Assembly: GCA_022839445.1 (NCBI GenBank)
Contig: JALHFC010000031.1
Span: forward strand, 928 to 10,392
Length of the DNA stretch: 9,465 nt
Source: Pelotomaculum sp.
Lineage (GTDB): Bacteria > Bacillota > Desulfotomaculia > Desulfotomaculales > Pelotomaculaceae
Direction of reading: 5' to 3'
Positions 1-6,694 of this stretch are shown piece by piece. The translations under genes were made by a program, and so were the position numbers. Positions within the stretch are counted from its first letter, which is position 1. The number at the start of each line of letters is the position of its first letter. The notes under the pieces were generated by a model. The model did not search any database. It had not been told where the DNA came from and was given only the letters and a program-made list of their open reading frames with translations.

Positions 1-269
1 CGCGGGTGATTGTGGCCCAGGCTGATTGCCCCGTATGCTCCGAGAAAGTCCAGGTACTCATTGCCTTCACTGTCCCAAACCCGTATTCCTTCGGCCTTAG
101 TAAATTGTTTGTTAAACTTCAAAAGGCTAAGCATTGAAGCCAGGCTGGCGTTCAGGAACGTTTTATGATTTTCCAAAACTTGATCCCGGCTCTGTTTCAG
201 GGCGTCCGAAACAGAAAGATATCCGGCTGGTTTTAGGCCGTGGCCTTCTTTTCTTATTTTAACTTTCAA
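1..269 (-). CDS. Class III PLP-dependent aminotransferase, N-terminal part (cut by window edge)
   Basis: About 89 codons are visible; the gene leaves the window at position 1. The visible end reads [18 protein letters not shown] followed by ISLGHNHP, the substrate-pocket and glycine-rich N-terminal signature of class III (ornithine/acetylornithine/putrescine type) aminotransferases, which move an amino group from a diamine or omega-amino acid to a 2-oxo acid using pyridoxal phosphate. A leader of about 60 residues precedes this motif, as in putrescine aminotransferase (PatA)-like members and unlike short ArgD. The PLP lysine lies outside the window, so the substrate cannot be assigned. I chose the TTG start at 269-267 because GGGGG at 277-281 sits 7 bases upstream; an in-frame GTG at 293-291 has no ribosome site. 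It is divergent from ylxM. The family is fairly certain, the substrate unknown. Confidence 0.85.
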   Translation of the reverse strand, partial: MKVKIRKEGHGLKPAGYLSVSDALKQSRDQVLENHKTFLNASLASMLSLLKFNKQFTKAEGIRVWDSEGNEYLDFLGAYGAISLGHNHP

Positions 270-509
270 AATAATACCCCCAAATGTGCTCACTTTTGTG
301 CTTTAGGCCCAGTTTATATTATTTTTTCGCTTAGCGGTTAAAATACCCTTCTTATAAAGATAAAATTTAATTTATTATAATAATTTCCTTGACATAGACG
401 GGCTGGTTCTGTAAAATCTATCTGTAAAGGTAAACGCCTTTAAGGCTATCTTTTTTTGATTTTATTTATAAAGGATTAACACAATTTATCAATAAGCGGG
501 TGGAGGCAG
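270..509. other. AT-rich divergent intergenic region
   Basis: This non-coding spacer separates the leftward aminotransferase from the rightward ylxM-ffh operon. It holds the ribosome site of the aminotransferase (277-281), an AT-rich tract around 320-390, the ylxM promoter and an 85-base ylxM leader. No convincing promoter for the aminotransferase could be picked out; AT-rich candidates exist on the minus strand but none has both boxes. Confidence 0.7.
389..417 (+). promoter_or_regulatory. Sigma-A type promoter for ylxM-ffh operon
   Basis: TTGACA at 389-394 (6/6 match to the -35 consensus), a 17-base spacer, and TAAAAT at 412-417 (5/6 match to the -10 consensus). Transcription would start near 424, giving a leader of about 85 bases before ylxM. 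It is the best promoter in the window and the only strong one seen upstream of ylxM. Confidence 0.85.
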
Positions 510-854
510 TTGCTGGAAAAGGTAGCCTGGATGAATTTACTTTTTGATTTTTACGGTCAGCTATTAACCAACCGTCAAAAGGTTTTTATGGATTTGTATT
601 ACGCGCAGGATTTTTCCTTGGGTGAAATTGCTGAGGAATATCAAGTAACCCGCCAGGCAGTATATGATACCCTGAAAAGGGCGGAGCAGACGCTTTCCCA
701 TTATGAAGATAAATTAGGTCTCGTAGCAAAATATAATTCGGAATTAGATAAACTGTCGGCGGTCGCCGCCCTGCTGGATGAGTCCGGCGCGGTCGACCGG
801 GATAGCAAGGTGCGGCAGGCAAGAAAGATTATTGACGGGATACTGAATATGTAA
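510..854 (+). CDS. ylxM: YlxM/p13-like DNA-binding protein, SRP-associated
   Basis: This 114-residue protein matches the YlxM (UPF0122) family, small helix-turn-helix proteins encoded next to ffh in Firmicutes. The N-terminal half carries the family pattern: MNLLFDFY near residue 8, LTNRQKVFMDLYY, then the sigma-70 region 4-like helix-turn-helix LGEIAEEYQVTRQAVYDTLK at about 37-56. The C-terminal half is charged and helical. The family is thought to act with the signal recognition particle system; a precise role is not established, and DNA binding is inferred from the fold. The TTG start at 510 gives the usual MLEK N-terminus; GGAGG at 502-506 is only 3 bases upstream, an unusually tight spacing. 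An in-frame ATG at 531 would remove conserved residues. It ends 17 bases before ffh and is the first gene of the operon. Confidence 0.93.
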   Translation: MLEKVAWMNLLFDFYGQLLTNRQKVFMDLYYAQDFSLGEIAEEYQVTRQAVYDTLKRAEQTLSHYEDKLGLVAKYNSELDKLSAVAALLDESGAVDRDSKVRQARKIIDGILNM

Positions 855-871
855 AATTTGGGGGTGAGGGC

Positions 872-2221
872 ATGTTTGCCGGTCTCGCTGAAAGGCTGCA
901 AGAAACATTTAAAAAGATGAGAGGCAAAGGCCGCCTCACAGAAACAGACGTAAACGAAGGTCTGCGAGAGGTACGCCTGGCCCTTTTGGAAGCGGATGTG
1001 AACTTTAGGGTAGTAAAAGATTTTGTTTTCCGGATTAAGGAGCGGGCAGTGGGTCAGGAATTGCTGGAAAGCTTGAACCCTGCCCAGCATGTAATAAAAA
1101 TTGTACACGAAGAACTGACTGCGCTAATGGGCGGGTCAAACAGCAAGATTAATTTGGCTCCAAAACCGCCTACCGTGATTATGATGGTAGGGTTAAACGG
1201 AGCGGGCAAGACCACCACTTCCGCCAAATTGGCCAACCTTCTGCGCAAGCAAGGCAGGCGACCGCTCCTGGTGGCGGCCGATGTCTACCGGCCTGCTGCT
1301 ATTAAACAGTTGGAAGTCTTGGGCGGGCAGTTGAACTTGCCGGTATTTATGGTAGAGGATAGCCGGGATCCTGTCGCTATCGGCTTGGCTGCAGTGGAAA
1401 ACGCCTTGGCGGGTGGGCGTGATATTGTGATCATTGATACCGCCGGTCGCCAGGAAGTAAATGAAGAGTTAATGGCTGAACTGGAAGCTATGAAAGAAGC
1501 CGTTGGTCCCCACGAAATACTTTTAGTGGTTGATGCCATGACCGGACAGGCGGCGGTGAATGTAGCCGAGACTTTTGACAAGCGCCTCGGGCTGGACGGG
1601 GTAGCGTTGACCAAACTAGATGGCGATACCAGGGGTGGGGCCGCCCTGTCGGTGCGTTCAGTGACTGGAAAACCTATTAAATTTGCCGGTGTGGGCGAGA
1701 AGCTTGACGCCCTGGAACCATTTCACCCCAGCCGTATGGCCGAAAGGATCCTGGGTATGGGTGATATGCTGACATTGATCGAAAAAGCCCAGGAAAATTT
1801 CAATACCGAGCAAATGGTCAAGATGCAGAAAAAAATCCGCAGTATGGATTTTACCCTGGACGATTTTCTTGATCAGTTAAACCATGTCAAAAAGCTGGGT
1901 CCTATCGAACAAATTCTAGGTATGATTCCCGGCCTGGGCGGGATGAAAAACTTGAAGGATATCCAAGTGGACGAGAAGGAACTGGCGTTTATTGAGGCTA
2001 TTATAAAATCCATGACGCCGGGGGAGCGACATGACCCGGAACGGGTGCTAAACGGCAGCCGTAAACGGAGGATCGCCAGGGGCAGCGGCACCTCTGTGCA
2101 GGAAGTCAACCGTCTTTTAAAACAATTTGAAAAAACCAAAAAAATGATGAAACAATTCATGGACATGGAAAAAACGTTGAAGAAGGGGGCTAAGATGCCA
2201 AAACCCCCGTTCTTTGGTTAA
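872..2221 (+). CDS. ffh: Signal recognition particle protein Ffh (SRP54)
   Basis: Ffh is the GTPase that, with SRP RNA, binds signal sequences of nascent chains and delivers ribosomes to FtsY at the membrane. At 449 residues it is full length. The four-helix N domain is at about 1-90 and the G domain at 95-295, with G1 GLNGAGKTT (107-115), DVYRPAA (137-143), G3 DTAGR (189-193), G4 TKLD (247-250) and GVGEK (273-277). The methionine-rich M domain (about 300-435) includes the SRP-RNA-binding segment [11 protein letters not shown] (396-406), the MIPGLGGM finger-loop region and a Met/Lys-rich tail. The ATG at 872 follows the purine-rich GGGGGTGAGGG at 860-870. It lies directly downstream of ylxM and 26 bases before rpsP, so co-transcription is likely. 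Identification is secure. Confidence 0.99.
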   Translation: MFAGLAERLQETFKKMRGKGRLTETDVNEGLREVRLALLEADVNFRVVKDFVFRIKERAVGQELLESLNPAQHVIKIVHEELTALMGGSNSKINLAPKPPTVIMMVGLNGAGKTTTSAKLANLLRKQGRRPLLVAADVYRPAAIKQLEVLGGQLNLPVFMVEDSRDPVAIGLAAVENALAGGRDIVIIDTAGRQEVNEELMAELEAMKEAVGPHEILLVVDAMTGQAAVNVAETFDKRLGLDGVALTKLDGDTRGGAALSVRSVTGKPIKFAGVGEKLDALEPFHPSRMAERILGMGDMLTLIEKAQENFNTEQMVKMQKKIRSMDFTLDDFLDQLNHVKKLGPIEQILGMIPGLGGMKNLKDIQVDEKELAFIEAIIKSMTPGERHDPERVLNGSRKRRIARGSGTSVQEVNRLLKQFEKTKKMMKQFMDMEKTLKKGAKMPKPPFFG

Positions 2222-2247
2222 ATGAAATAAAGTTAGGAGGTGAACAT

Positions 2248-2520
2248 ATGGCCGTTAGAATCCGTTTAAGAAGGATGGGCGCAAAAAAAGCCCCGTTTTA
2301 TCGTATTGTAGTTGCTGATTCCCGCTCTCCGAGAGATGGTAGATTTATTGAGGAAATCGGGTATTATGATCCCCTGAAGGACCCGGTGGTGATTAAGATT
2401 GACGAGGAAAAGGCGATTGATTGGATGAAAAAAGGCGCCCGGCTTTCCGATACTGCCAGAGCCTTGTTTTATAAGGCCGGGGTTTTGAAGAAAGCGCCGG
2501 CAGAGGTGAATGTGGAATAG
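2248..2520 (+). CDS. rpsP: 30S ribosomal protein S16
   Basis: The 90-residue product begins [20 protein letters not shown], the S16 signature, and continues with [20 protein letters not shown], also diagnostic. S16 binds 16S rRNA early in 30S assembly. Length is normal for the family (about 80-90). The ATG at 2248 has a very strong ribosome site, AGGAGGTG at 2235-2242, with 5-base spacing, fitting a highly expressed protein. It follows ffh closely and is followed by a 159-base non-coding gap that can fold into a structured RNA before khpA. Confidence 0.99.
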   Translation: MAVRIRLRRMGAKKAPFYRIVVADSRSPRDGRFIEEIGYYDPLKDPVVIKIDEEKAIDWMKKGARLSDTARALFYKAGVLKKAPAEVNVE

Positions 2521-2540
2521 TCTTTTACCTTTTATATTAT

Positions 2541-2661
2541 TACCGGTGTCAGATACCTGGCCCGTAGATCACATACAATAATGGCGCCGGGCAGGTTGGA
2601 AGATGTTATCATTTACAGTTAGGATGCCGGTTACAACACCGGGCAGGCGTCTGACGACCGT
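2541..2661 (+). ncRNA. Candidate structured RNA between rpsP and khpA
   Basis: Manual pairing finds a long imperfect stem, 2544-2564 with 2640-2660, of about 19 base pairs (two of them G-T) interrupted by one mismatch and two bulges. Inside it, the 5' arm segment CCTGGCCCG (2556-2564) can pair instead with a nearer copy of its partner at 2588-2595, because CCGGGCAGG occurs twice (2587-2595 and 2639-2647). In that second state 2625-2631 can pair with 2638-2645, and the outer part of the long stem (2544-2554 with 2649-2660) closes a three-way junction. The 3' arm ends 5 bases before the GGAGG of khpA. No T-run follows, so it is not a simple terminator. I do not recognise a known family; control of khpA translation or an RNA processing site are inferences. 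Confidence 0.5.
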
Positions 2662-2679
2662 TGCAGGAGGCTATGATCG

Positions 2680-2907
2680 ATGAAAGATCTTGTGGAATTA
2701 CTGGCCAAGGCTCTTGTTGACCAGCCGGATAAAGTTACTGTTGATTTAATAGAAAAAGAAAGATCAACCCTGATCGAATTAAGGGTGGCGCCGGAAGATA
2801 TGGGTAAAGTGATTGGCAGGCAGGGCCGTATTGCTAAGGCTATCCGGTCGGTAGTTAAAGCGGCGGCGGCCAGGCAGAAGAAAAGAGTAATTGTTGAGAT
2901 TGTTTAG
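2680..2907 (+). CDS. khpA: KH-domain RNA-binding protein KhpA (YlqC)
   Basis: A 75-residue single KH-domain protein of the YlqC/KhpA family (UPF0109). It consists almost entirely of the KH fold, with the RNA-binding GxxG loop as GRQG (46-49) within GKVIGRQGRIAKAIR, followed by a basic helix and the terminal strand KKRVIVEIV. In other Firmicutes KhpA pairs with KhpB (Jag/EloR) to bind RNA and influence cell elongation and division; the partner is not in this window. The ATG at 2680 is 9 bases after GGAGG (2666-2670); an ATG at 2673 is out of frame. Its position between rpsP and the rimM/trmD group is the classic one. Its translation could be affected by the folded RNA just upstream. Confidence 0.95.
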   Translation: MKDLVELLAKALVDQPDKVTVDLIEKERSTLIELRVAPEDMGKVIGRQGRIAKAIRSVVKAAAARQKKRVIVEIV

Positions 2908-2946
2908 TCCGGGGCATGTTGCAAATCATGTAGGAGAACAAAATTT

Positions 2947-3366
2947 ATGGAAAGTTTGACCCTGATCCGGCCGGTACTGATTAAGGTGAAGGTGACGCAG
3001 GATTATAAAAATTTCGCGTCGGCTGAACTTCAAGAGGCCATCCGGCAGGTTGAGCTAGAACTGCAGCGCCTGGATTTTCAGGCGAAGCGAATAAAAGATC
3101 CCAAGGGTGATCCCTCTACAGGGCAAAGCCTGGAACAGGAGCGCCGGCGGAGGGTGGAGAGCCGACGGAAACTGATTGAACAAATAAAAGGTATTGCCCA
3201 ACTCAACATCGGCGCTGAGGTAGTTTACGGCAGAATGGAAAGCCCCGTTGAACTTAAAGTGGGAGATAAGTGGCGGGATATAATGGACGTGGAGATTGTG
3301 CTTCAAGATGGTGTTGTAGCTGCTATTAGACACGGCGGCACCGGAGGCGAGCATGGCGATGACTGA
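2947..3366 (+). CDS. ylqD: YlqD family protein, function unknown
   Basis: This 139-residue protein matches YlqD by position (between ylqC/khpA and rimM), size and pattern. It starts with a short strand-forming segment ([16 protein letters not shown]), then a long charged, probably coiled-coil stretch at about 24-85 rich in Glu, Arg, Lys and Gln, then a small beta-rich C-terminal domain with [19 protein letters not shown]. No catalytic motif, signal peptide or membrane helix is seen, so it is probably cytoplasmic. The function of the family is not known; its location suggests a link with ribosome biogenesis, which is inference. The ATG at 2947 follows AGGAG at 2932-2936 with a spacing of about 10. 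Its last 14 bases overlap rimM. Confidence 0.88.
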   Translation: MESLTLIRPVLIKVKVTQDYKNFASAELQEAIRQVELELQRLDFQAKRIKDPKGDPSTGQSLEQERRRRVESRRKLIEQIKGIAQLNIGAEVVYGRMESPVELKVGDKWRDIMDVEIVLQDGVVAAIRHGGTGGEHGDD

Positions 3367-3871
3367 GGAATTTATTGCAATCGGGAAAATAGTGAATACT
3401 CAAGGCCGCCGTGGGGCGGTACGCGTTTTTCCTTTGACCGACTACCCGGAGCGCTTTAAAGATACTAGCCGGGTATGGGTTTCAATAAAAGGCGCCAGAC
3501 AGCAGTTGAGTATCGGAGAAGCGGCGCTTTATAAAAACTATGTTATCATAGAATTTAAAGAAATAACGGATATGAAAGACGCGGAAGCTTTAAAGGGCGG
3601 GATTCTCGAAGTTCCCCGCGGGGAACTTGTCGCCCTGCCTGAGGACAGCTATTACATCTTCGACATTGTTGGTCTCCAGGTATACGATGCAGGCGGTGAT
3701 TTGCTGGGTAAGATTACCGATGTGCTGCATACCGGCGCCAATGATGTCTATGTTGTGGAGACCGGGGGCAAGCCCCTTTTGATCCCGGCTTTAAAGCAAG
3801 TAGTAAGGGAGATAGACCTTGACAGCCGGCGGATGGTAGTTGAACTGCCAAAAGGGCTGGTAGATGCATGA
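3353..3871 (+). CDS. rimM: 16S rRNA processing / 30S maturation factor RimM
   Basis: RimM helps assemble the 30S head by binding ribosomal protein S19 and is needed for efficient 16S rRNA processing. The 172-residue protein has the N-terminal RimM barrel (about 7-90: [26 protein letters not shown] reads as the family opening, at about 10-35) and the C-terminal PRC-like barrel (about 95-170) with the paired tyrosines of [10 protein letters not shown] (98-107) and the TGANDVYVV motif (127-135). The ATG at 3353 is 5 bases after GGAGG (3343-3347); the second ATG at 3359 is also in frame but less well spaced. It starts inside the end of ylqD and shares an ATGA overlap with trmD, indicating translational coupling. 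Confidence 0.97.
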   Translation: MAMTEEFIAIGKIVNTQGRRGAVRVFPLTDYPERFKDTSRVWVSIKGARQQLSIGEAALYKNYVIIEFKEITDMKDAEALKGGILEVPRGELVALPEDSYYIFDIVGLQVYDAGGDLLGKITDVLHTGANDVYVVETGGKPLLIPALKQVVREIDLDSRRMVVELPKGLVDA

Positions 3872-4623
3872 GGATTGATATACTGACACTTTTCCCGGAG
3901 ATGTTTGCCGGGCCTTTTTCAACAAGCATCATGAAAAGGGCGCAGGAGCGTGGGCTGATAGAGATTAATCTAATTAACATCAGGGACTTTTCAACCAACA
4001 AGCACCATACAGTCGACGATACGCCTTATGGGGGTGGCGCCGGTATGGTGATGGGTCCGGAAGCTCTGTATAGCGCCGTTTTACATGCTACCCGTTTAAC
4101 AGGGCATGCAAACCGGCGGGTAGCGCTGATGTCCCCCCAGGGCAGACCGTTTAACCAGGCCATGGCCCTTGACATGGCTCGCAGGGATAATTTGATCCTA
4201 GTTTGCGGTCACTATGAGGGAATAGACGAGCGTTTTCGCGAGGATATGGTCACGGATGAAATATCAATCGGGGATTATGTCCTTACCGGTGGCGAGTTGC
4301 CGGCGATGGTGGTGGCGGACGCAGTAGCGCGGCTCGTTCCGGGTGTGCTGGGGGAGGCTTCTTCTGCTAAAGAAGATTCCTTCCAGGCGGGATTGCTGGA
4401 GTATCCCCAGTATACCAGACCCAGGGAATACCAGGGACAGGCTGTGCCGGACGTGCTTTTAAGTGGTCATCATGAGGAAATCAGGAAATGGCGCAGGCGG
4501 CAGTCATTGCTTCGCACCCTTGGGAGGCGACCTGACTTGCTGGTGAATGTAGAATTAACCGGAGAGGATAAACAAATCCTAAAGGGAGTAATGACCGACC
4601 TGCAGCAGCTGGATTTGCGTTGA
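3868..4623 (+). CDS. trmD: tRNA (guanine-N1)-methyltransferase TrmD
   Basis: TrmD methylates N1 of G37 next to the anticodon in a subset of tRNAs, using S-adenosylmethionine, and prevents +1 frameshifting. The 251-residue protein shows the SPOUT trefoil-knot motifs: [14 protein letters not shown] (49-62), [11 protein letters not shown] (87-97), [11 protein letters not shown] (112-122) and [16 protein letters not shown] (132-147). Arg155 and Asp170 fall where the catalytic Arg and Asp of the family lie (aligned by eye). YPQYTRP (179-185) and LSGHHEEI (198-205) mark the C-terminal tRNA-binding domain. The start ATG overlaps the rimM stop (ATGA), there is no strong separate ribosome site, and translation is likely coupled. 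It is the last gene before the rplS promoter. Confidence 0.99.
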   Translation: MRIDILTLFPEMFAGPFSTSIMKRAQERGLIEINLINIRDFSTNKHHTVDDTPYGGGAGMVMGPEALYSAVLHATRLTGHANRRVALMSPQGRPFNQAMALDMARRDNLILVCGHYEGIDERFREDMVTDEISIGDYVLTGGELPAMVVADAVARLVPGVLGEASSAKEDSFQAGLLEYPQYTRPREYQGQAVPDVLLSGHHEEIRKWRRRQSLLRTLGRRPDLLVNVELTGEDKQILKGVMTDLQQLDLR

Positions 4624-4642
4624 TAACGTAGATGACATTGAG

Positions 4643-4668
4643 GTTTTCCGCTGCAATTAAGGGAAAAT
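4643..4668 (+). other. Weak hairpin downstream of trmD
   Basis: TTTTCC (4644-4649) can pair with GGAAAA (4662-4667) across a 12-base loop. The stem is short and AT-rich and is followed by only a few T bases, so it is at best a weak terminator; some read-through from the upstream operon into rplS is likely. Confidence 0.25.
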
Positions 4669-4670
4669 TC

Positions 4671-4699
4671 TTGCTGCCGTTAGTCGTTTATGCTATAAT
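4671..4699 (+). promoter_or_regulatory. Extended -10 promoter for rplS
   Basis: TATAAT at 4694-4699 is a perfect -10 box and is preceded by TG one base away (4691-4692), an extended -10. A weak -35, TTGCTG (4671-4676), lies 17 bases upstream. The predicted start near 4706 gives rplS a short leader of about 38 bases. This would let L19 be expressed independently of the ffh-trmD genes. Confidence 0.8.
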
Positions 4700-4706
4700 A
4701 ATTTTT

Positions 4707-4743
4707 GTTGAGCATACGTACATAAGGAAGGAGGGAGCCTCAA
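4707..4743 (+). promoter_or_regulatory. Possible rplS (L19) leader structure
   Basis: TTGAGC (4708-4713), right at the predicted transcript start, can pair with GCCTCAA (4737-4743), immediately before the ATG, with one bulged C. The enclosed loop holds the strong ribosome site AAGGAGG (4728-4734), so the fold would constrain access to the start. An L19 leader RNA family is known from low-GC Gram-positives; equating this leader with it is by position and general shape only. Confidence 0.4.
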
Positions 4744-5085
4744 ATGAACCTCATCCAATCGCTTGAACAGGAGCAGCTAAAGAAAGATATCGTTATATTT
4801 AACCCCGGCGATACTGTCAGGGTACACGTCAAAGTTGTAGAAGGAAGCCGGGAAAGAATACAGGTATTTGAAGGTGTGGTTATCAGGCGGAGGGGCGGCG
4901 GTATCGGTGAGACCTTTACAGTAAGAAGGGTTTCCTACGGTGTGGGAGTAGAAAGGACTTTCCCCCTGCATTCCCCGAAGATTGACCGCATTCAAGTTAT
5001 GAGAAGGGGCCGGGTGCGCCGGGCAAAGCTGTATTACCTGCGCGGGCTGCGTGGAAAAGCCGCTCGCATTCGAGATAAGCGGTAG
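4744..5085 (+). CDS. rplS: 50S ribosomal protein L19
   Basis: A 113-residue L19 of usual length. Family signatures include [29 protein letters not shown] (residues about 19-47), [32 protein letters not shown] and the C-terminal [19 protein letters not shown]19 lies at the 30S-50S interface and contributes to intersubunit bridges. The ATG at 4744 is 9 bases after AAGGAGG. The gene has its own promoter and ends in an intrinsic terminator 3 bases after its stop codon, so it can behave as a single-gene transcription unit between trmD and lepB. Confidence 0.99.
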   Translation: MNLIQSLEQEQLKKDIVIFNPGDTVRVHVKVVEGSRERIQVFEGVVIRRRGGGIGETFTVRRVSYGVGVERTFPLHSPKIDRIQVMRRGRVRRAKLYYLRGLRGKAARIRDKR

Positions 5086-5088
5086 ACT

Positions 5089-5121
5089 AAAAGGGGCTGG
5101 GTTTGTCAGTCCCCTTTTTTT
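5089..5121 (+). terminator. Intrinsic terminator after rplS
   Basis: AAAAGGGGCTG (5089-5099) pairs with CAGTCCCCTTTT (5107-5118) with one bulged T and a 7-base loop, and the T-run extends to 5121. The form is that of a classical rho-independent terminator. Confidence 0.92.
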
Positions 5122-5175
5122 ATAAAAATAGCTGGCCGGGAAGACATGTTCCTTTCCTCTAAGGAGGCGTGAATT

Positions 5176-5724
5176 ATGGATCAGGATCCGGGAAAAGGTG
5201 TGGGCGCGAAAAAAAAACGCCCGGTATTTGTAGAGATTATTGAATCTGTTGCCATTGCGGTACTCCTGGCCGTGGTGATCAGGTATTTTATCTTTGAGCC
5301 GTTTTATATACCGTCCGGCTCGATGGAGCCCACGTTACAAGAAAACGACCGCATTATTGTGAGCAAGTTAAATTATTACTTCCAGGAGACCAAAAGAGGA
5401 GATATCATTGTTTTTAAATACCCGAGGGATACCAAAAGGAACTTTGTAAAAAGGGTTATAGCTGTGGGCGGTGAGACCATGGCTGTAAAAAGCAGTCGGT
5501 TGTACATAAACGGCCAGCCGGTTGCAGAGGACTACCTGCCGCCGGGGTTGCGGTTTTCCGACTTTGGGCCTGTAGAGGTGCCTGCGGGCTATTATTTTAT
5601 GATGGGGGACAACCGCAACAACTCTGATGATAGCCGGGTTTGGGGCTTGTTACCTGAAAACTTGATCGTAGGCAAGGCGTTAGTCCTATACTGGCCGCCC
5701 GGGCGTATCGGCGCGGTCCGTTAA
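5176..5724 (+). CDS. lepB: Type I signal peptidase
   Basis: Signal peptidase I cuts signal peptides from exported preproteins at the outer membrane face. The 182-residue protein has a Lys-rich cytoplasmic N-terminus (AKKKR, 11-15), a single membrane anchor (about 21-39) and the conserved boxes: IPSGSMEPTL with nucleophile Ser49 (45-54), NDRIIVSKL (57-65), FVKRVIAVGGE with general base Lys92 (90-100) and GDNRNNSDDSR (144-154). Length and single anchor fit the Gram-positive Sip type. The ATG at 5176 has a perfect AAGGAGG (5161-5167). It lies after the rplS terminator, so it depends on read-through or an unseen promoter, and stops just before rbgA. It may also process proteins exported by the Tat and Sec systems encoded around it. 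Confidence 0.98.
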   Translation: MDQDPGKGVGAKKKRPVFVEIIESVAIAVLLAVVIRYFIFEPFYIPSGSMEPTLQENDRIIVSKLNYYFQETKRGDIIVFKYPRDTKRNFVKRVIAVGGETMAVKSSRLYINGQPVAEDYLPPGLRFSDFGPVEVPAGYYFMMGDNRNNSDDSRVWGLLPENLIVGKALVLYWPPGRIGAVR

Positions 5725-5734
5725 ATTGTCGCCT

Positions 5735-6586
5735 GTGAATATTCAATGGTATCCCGGCCATATGGCCAAGGCGAGGCGGTTGGTTAAAGAAAACCTCAAG
5801 CTGGTGGATGTGGTCATCGAAATTCTTGATGCCAGAATTCCTGCCAGCAGCCGTAACCAGGAGATTGGTGGTCTCACCGGGCAAAAGCCCCGCCTGGTAG
5901 TGTTGAACAAATCGGATCTAGCTGATCCATTGTTGACAGGACAGTGGGAAAAGTATTTTTCTATAGAAGGTTATCATGCTGTAGCGGTTAATTCGTTAAG
6001 CGGCAGGGGTTTAAAAGGGGTCCCAGGTCATGTCCGGCGCCTGGCGGTGGAAGGGAAGGTAGAGTCCCGGCCATCCTTCGGGGGGCGTTCCAGGTCGCCC
6101 CGCTGTATGGTTGTAGGTATCCCGAATGTTGGAAAGTCTTTATTTATAAACAAGCTTGCCGGCAGGCGGGCAGCCAGGGTGGAGGACAGGCCGGGAATCA
6201 CACGTGGCCCGCAATGGATCCGGGTGGCGGGCAACATTGACCTGATGGATATGCCCGGTATATTGTGGCCAAAACTTGATGATCAGGAGGTAGCTTTCCG
6301 CCTGGCAGCAACCGGCGCCATCAGGGAGGAAGTATTTGATCTGATTGCCGTCGCCGGTAAGCTTATGAAATGGCTTACCGAATACTACCCTGCAGCCATT
6401 CAAAAACGGTATAAACTTGAGGACCTGCCGGCAGATCCGTTAGAAATGCTGGAGGCAATCGGTATGAAAAGAGGTTTTGTTAGATCGGGCGGGGTCATTG
6501 ATACTTTTCAATCGGCTCAGGTGGTTTTAAAAGAATTCCGTGAAGGCAGGCTAGGGAGGTTTACCCTGGATCGGCCGGAATTATAA
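5735..6586 (+). CDS. rbgA: Ribosome biogenesis GTPase RbgA (YlqF)
   Basis: RbgA is a circularly permuted GTPase that drives a late step of 50S assembly. The motifs appear in the permuted order: G4 NKSD (58-61), then G1 GIPNVGKS (128-135), G2 PGIT (153-156), G3 DMPG (172-175), followed by the helical C-terminal domain (about 195-283). The N-terminal WYPGHMAKAR places His9 at the position of the catalytic histidine of the family. That alignment favours the GTG start at 5735 (283 residues); a TTG at 5726, one base after the lepB stop, adds three residues. Neither has a clear ribosome site, so translation is probably coupled to lepB. No rnhB follows, which is the common next gene in related genomes. 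Confidence 0.97.
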   Translation: MNIQWYPGHMAKARRLVKENLKLVDVVIEILDARIPASSRNQEIGGLTGQKPRLVVLNKSDLADPLLTGQWEKYFSIEGYHAVAVNSLSGRGLKGVPGHVRRLAVEGKVESRPSFGGRSRSPRCMVVGIPNVGKSLFINKLAGRRAARVEDRPGITRGPQWIRVAGNIDLMDMPGILWPKLDDQEVAFRLAATGAIREEVFDLIAVAGKLMKWLTEYYPAAIQKRYKLEDLPADPLEMLEAIGMKRGFVRSGGVIDTFQSAQVVLKEFREGRLGRFTLDRPEL

Positions 6587-6615
6587 ATATCCTAGGAAGA
6601 ATGCAGGAATATTTA
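6584..6615 (+). repeat. AT-rich inverted repeat after rbgA
   Basis: TAAATATCCT (6584-6593, including the rbgA stop) can pair with AGGAATATTTA (6605-6615), with one bulged A and an 11-base loop. No T-run follows, so it may be only a transcript-end stabiliser or a weak terminator. Confidence 0.3.
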
Positions 6616-6648
6616 TAAAAACCCCGAAATTTAACAGAAAGAAGATAT

Positions 6649-6676
6649 TTGACCGGCTACCGGCGTTGATTATACA
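6649..6676 (+). promoter_or_regulatory. Possible weak promoter for tatA
   Basis: TTGACC (6649-6654) and TATACA (6671-6676) are 16 bases apart. The predicted start would fall near 6683, inside the purine-rich ribosome site, leaving a very short leader, which counts against it. Confidence 0.3.
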
Positions 6677-6677
6677 T

Positions 6678-6688
6678 GGGGGAGGGGG
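6678..6688 (+). promoter_or_regulatory. Ribosome binding site that fixes the tatA start
   Basis: GGGGGAGGGGG ends 6 bases before the ATG at 6695. Two in-frame TTG codons (6689 and 6692) abut the site too closely to be used, so ATG 6695 is preferred. Confidence 0.75.
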
Positions 6689-6694
6689 TTGTTG

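Noticed and set aside
701..1108. A 135-codon minus-strand frame across the ylxM-ffh junction
   Set aside because: Antisense to two clear genes, no start signals and an implausible composition.
2541..2661. Reading the rpsP-khpA spacer as an intrinsic terminator
   Set aside because: The long stem is not followed by a T-run; the next bases are the khpA ribosome site.
2910..2931. Small CATG/CATG hairpin between khpA and ylqD
   Set aside because: Only 4 base pairs, within chance expectation.
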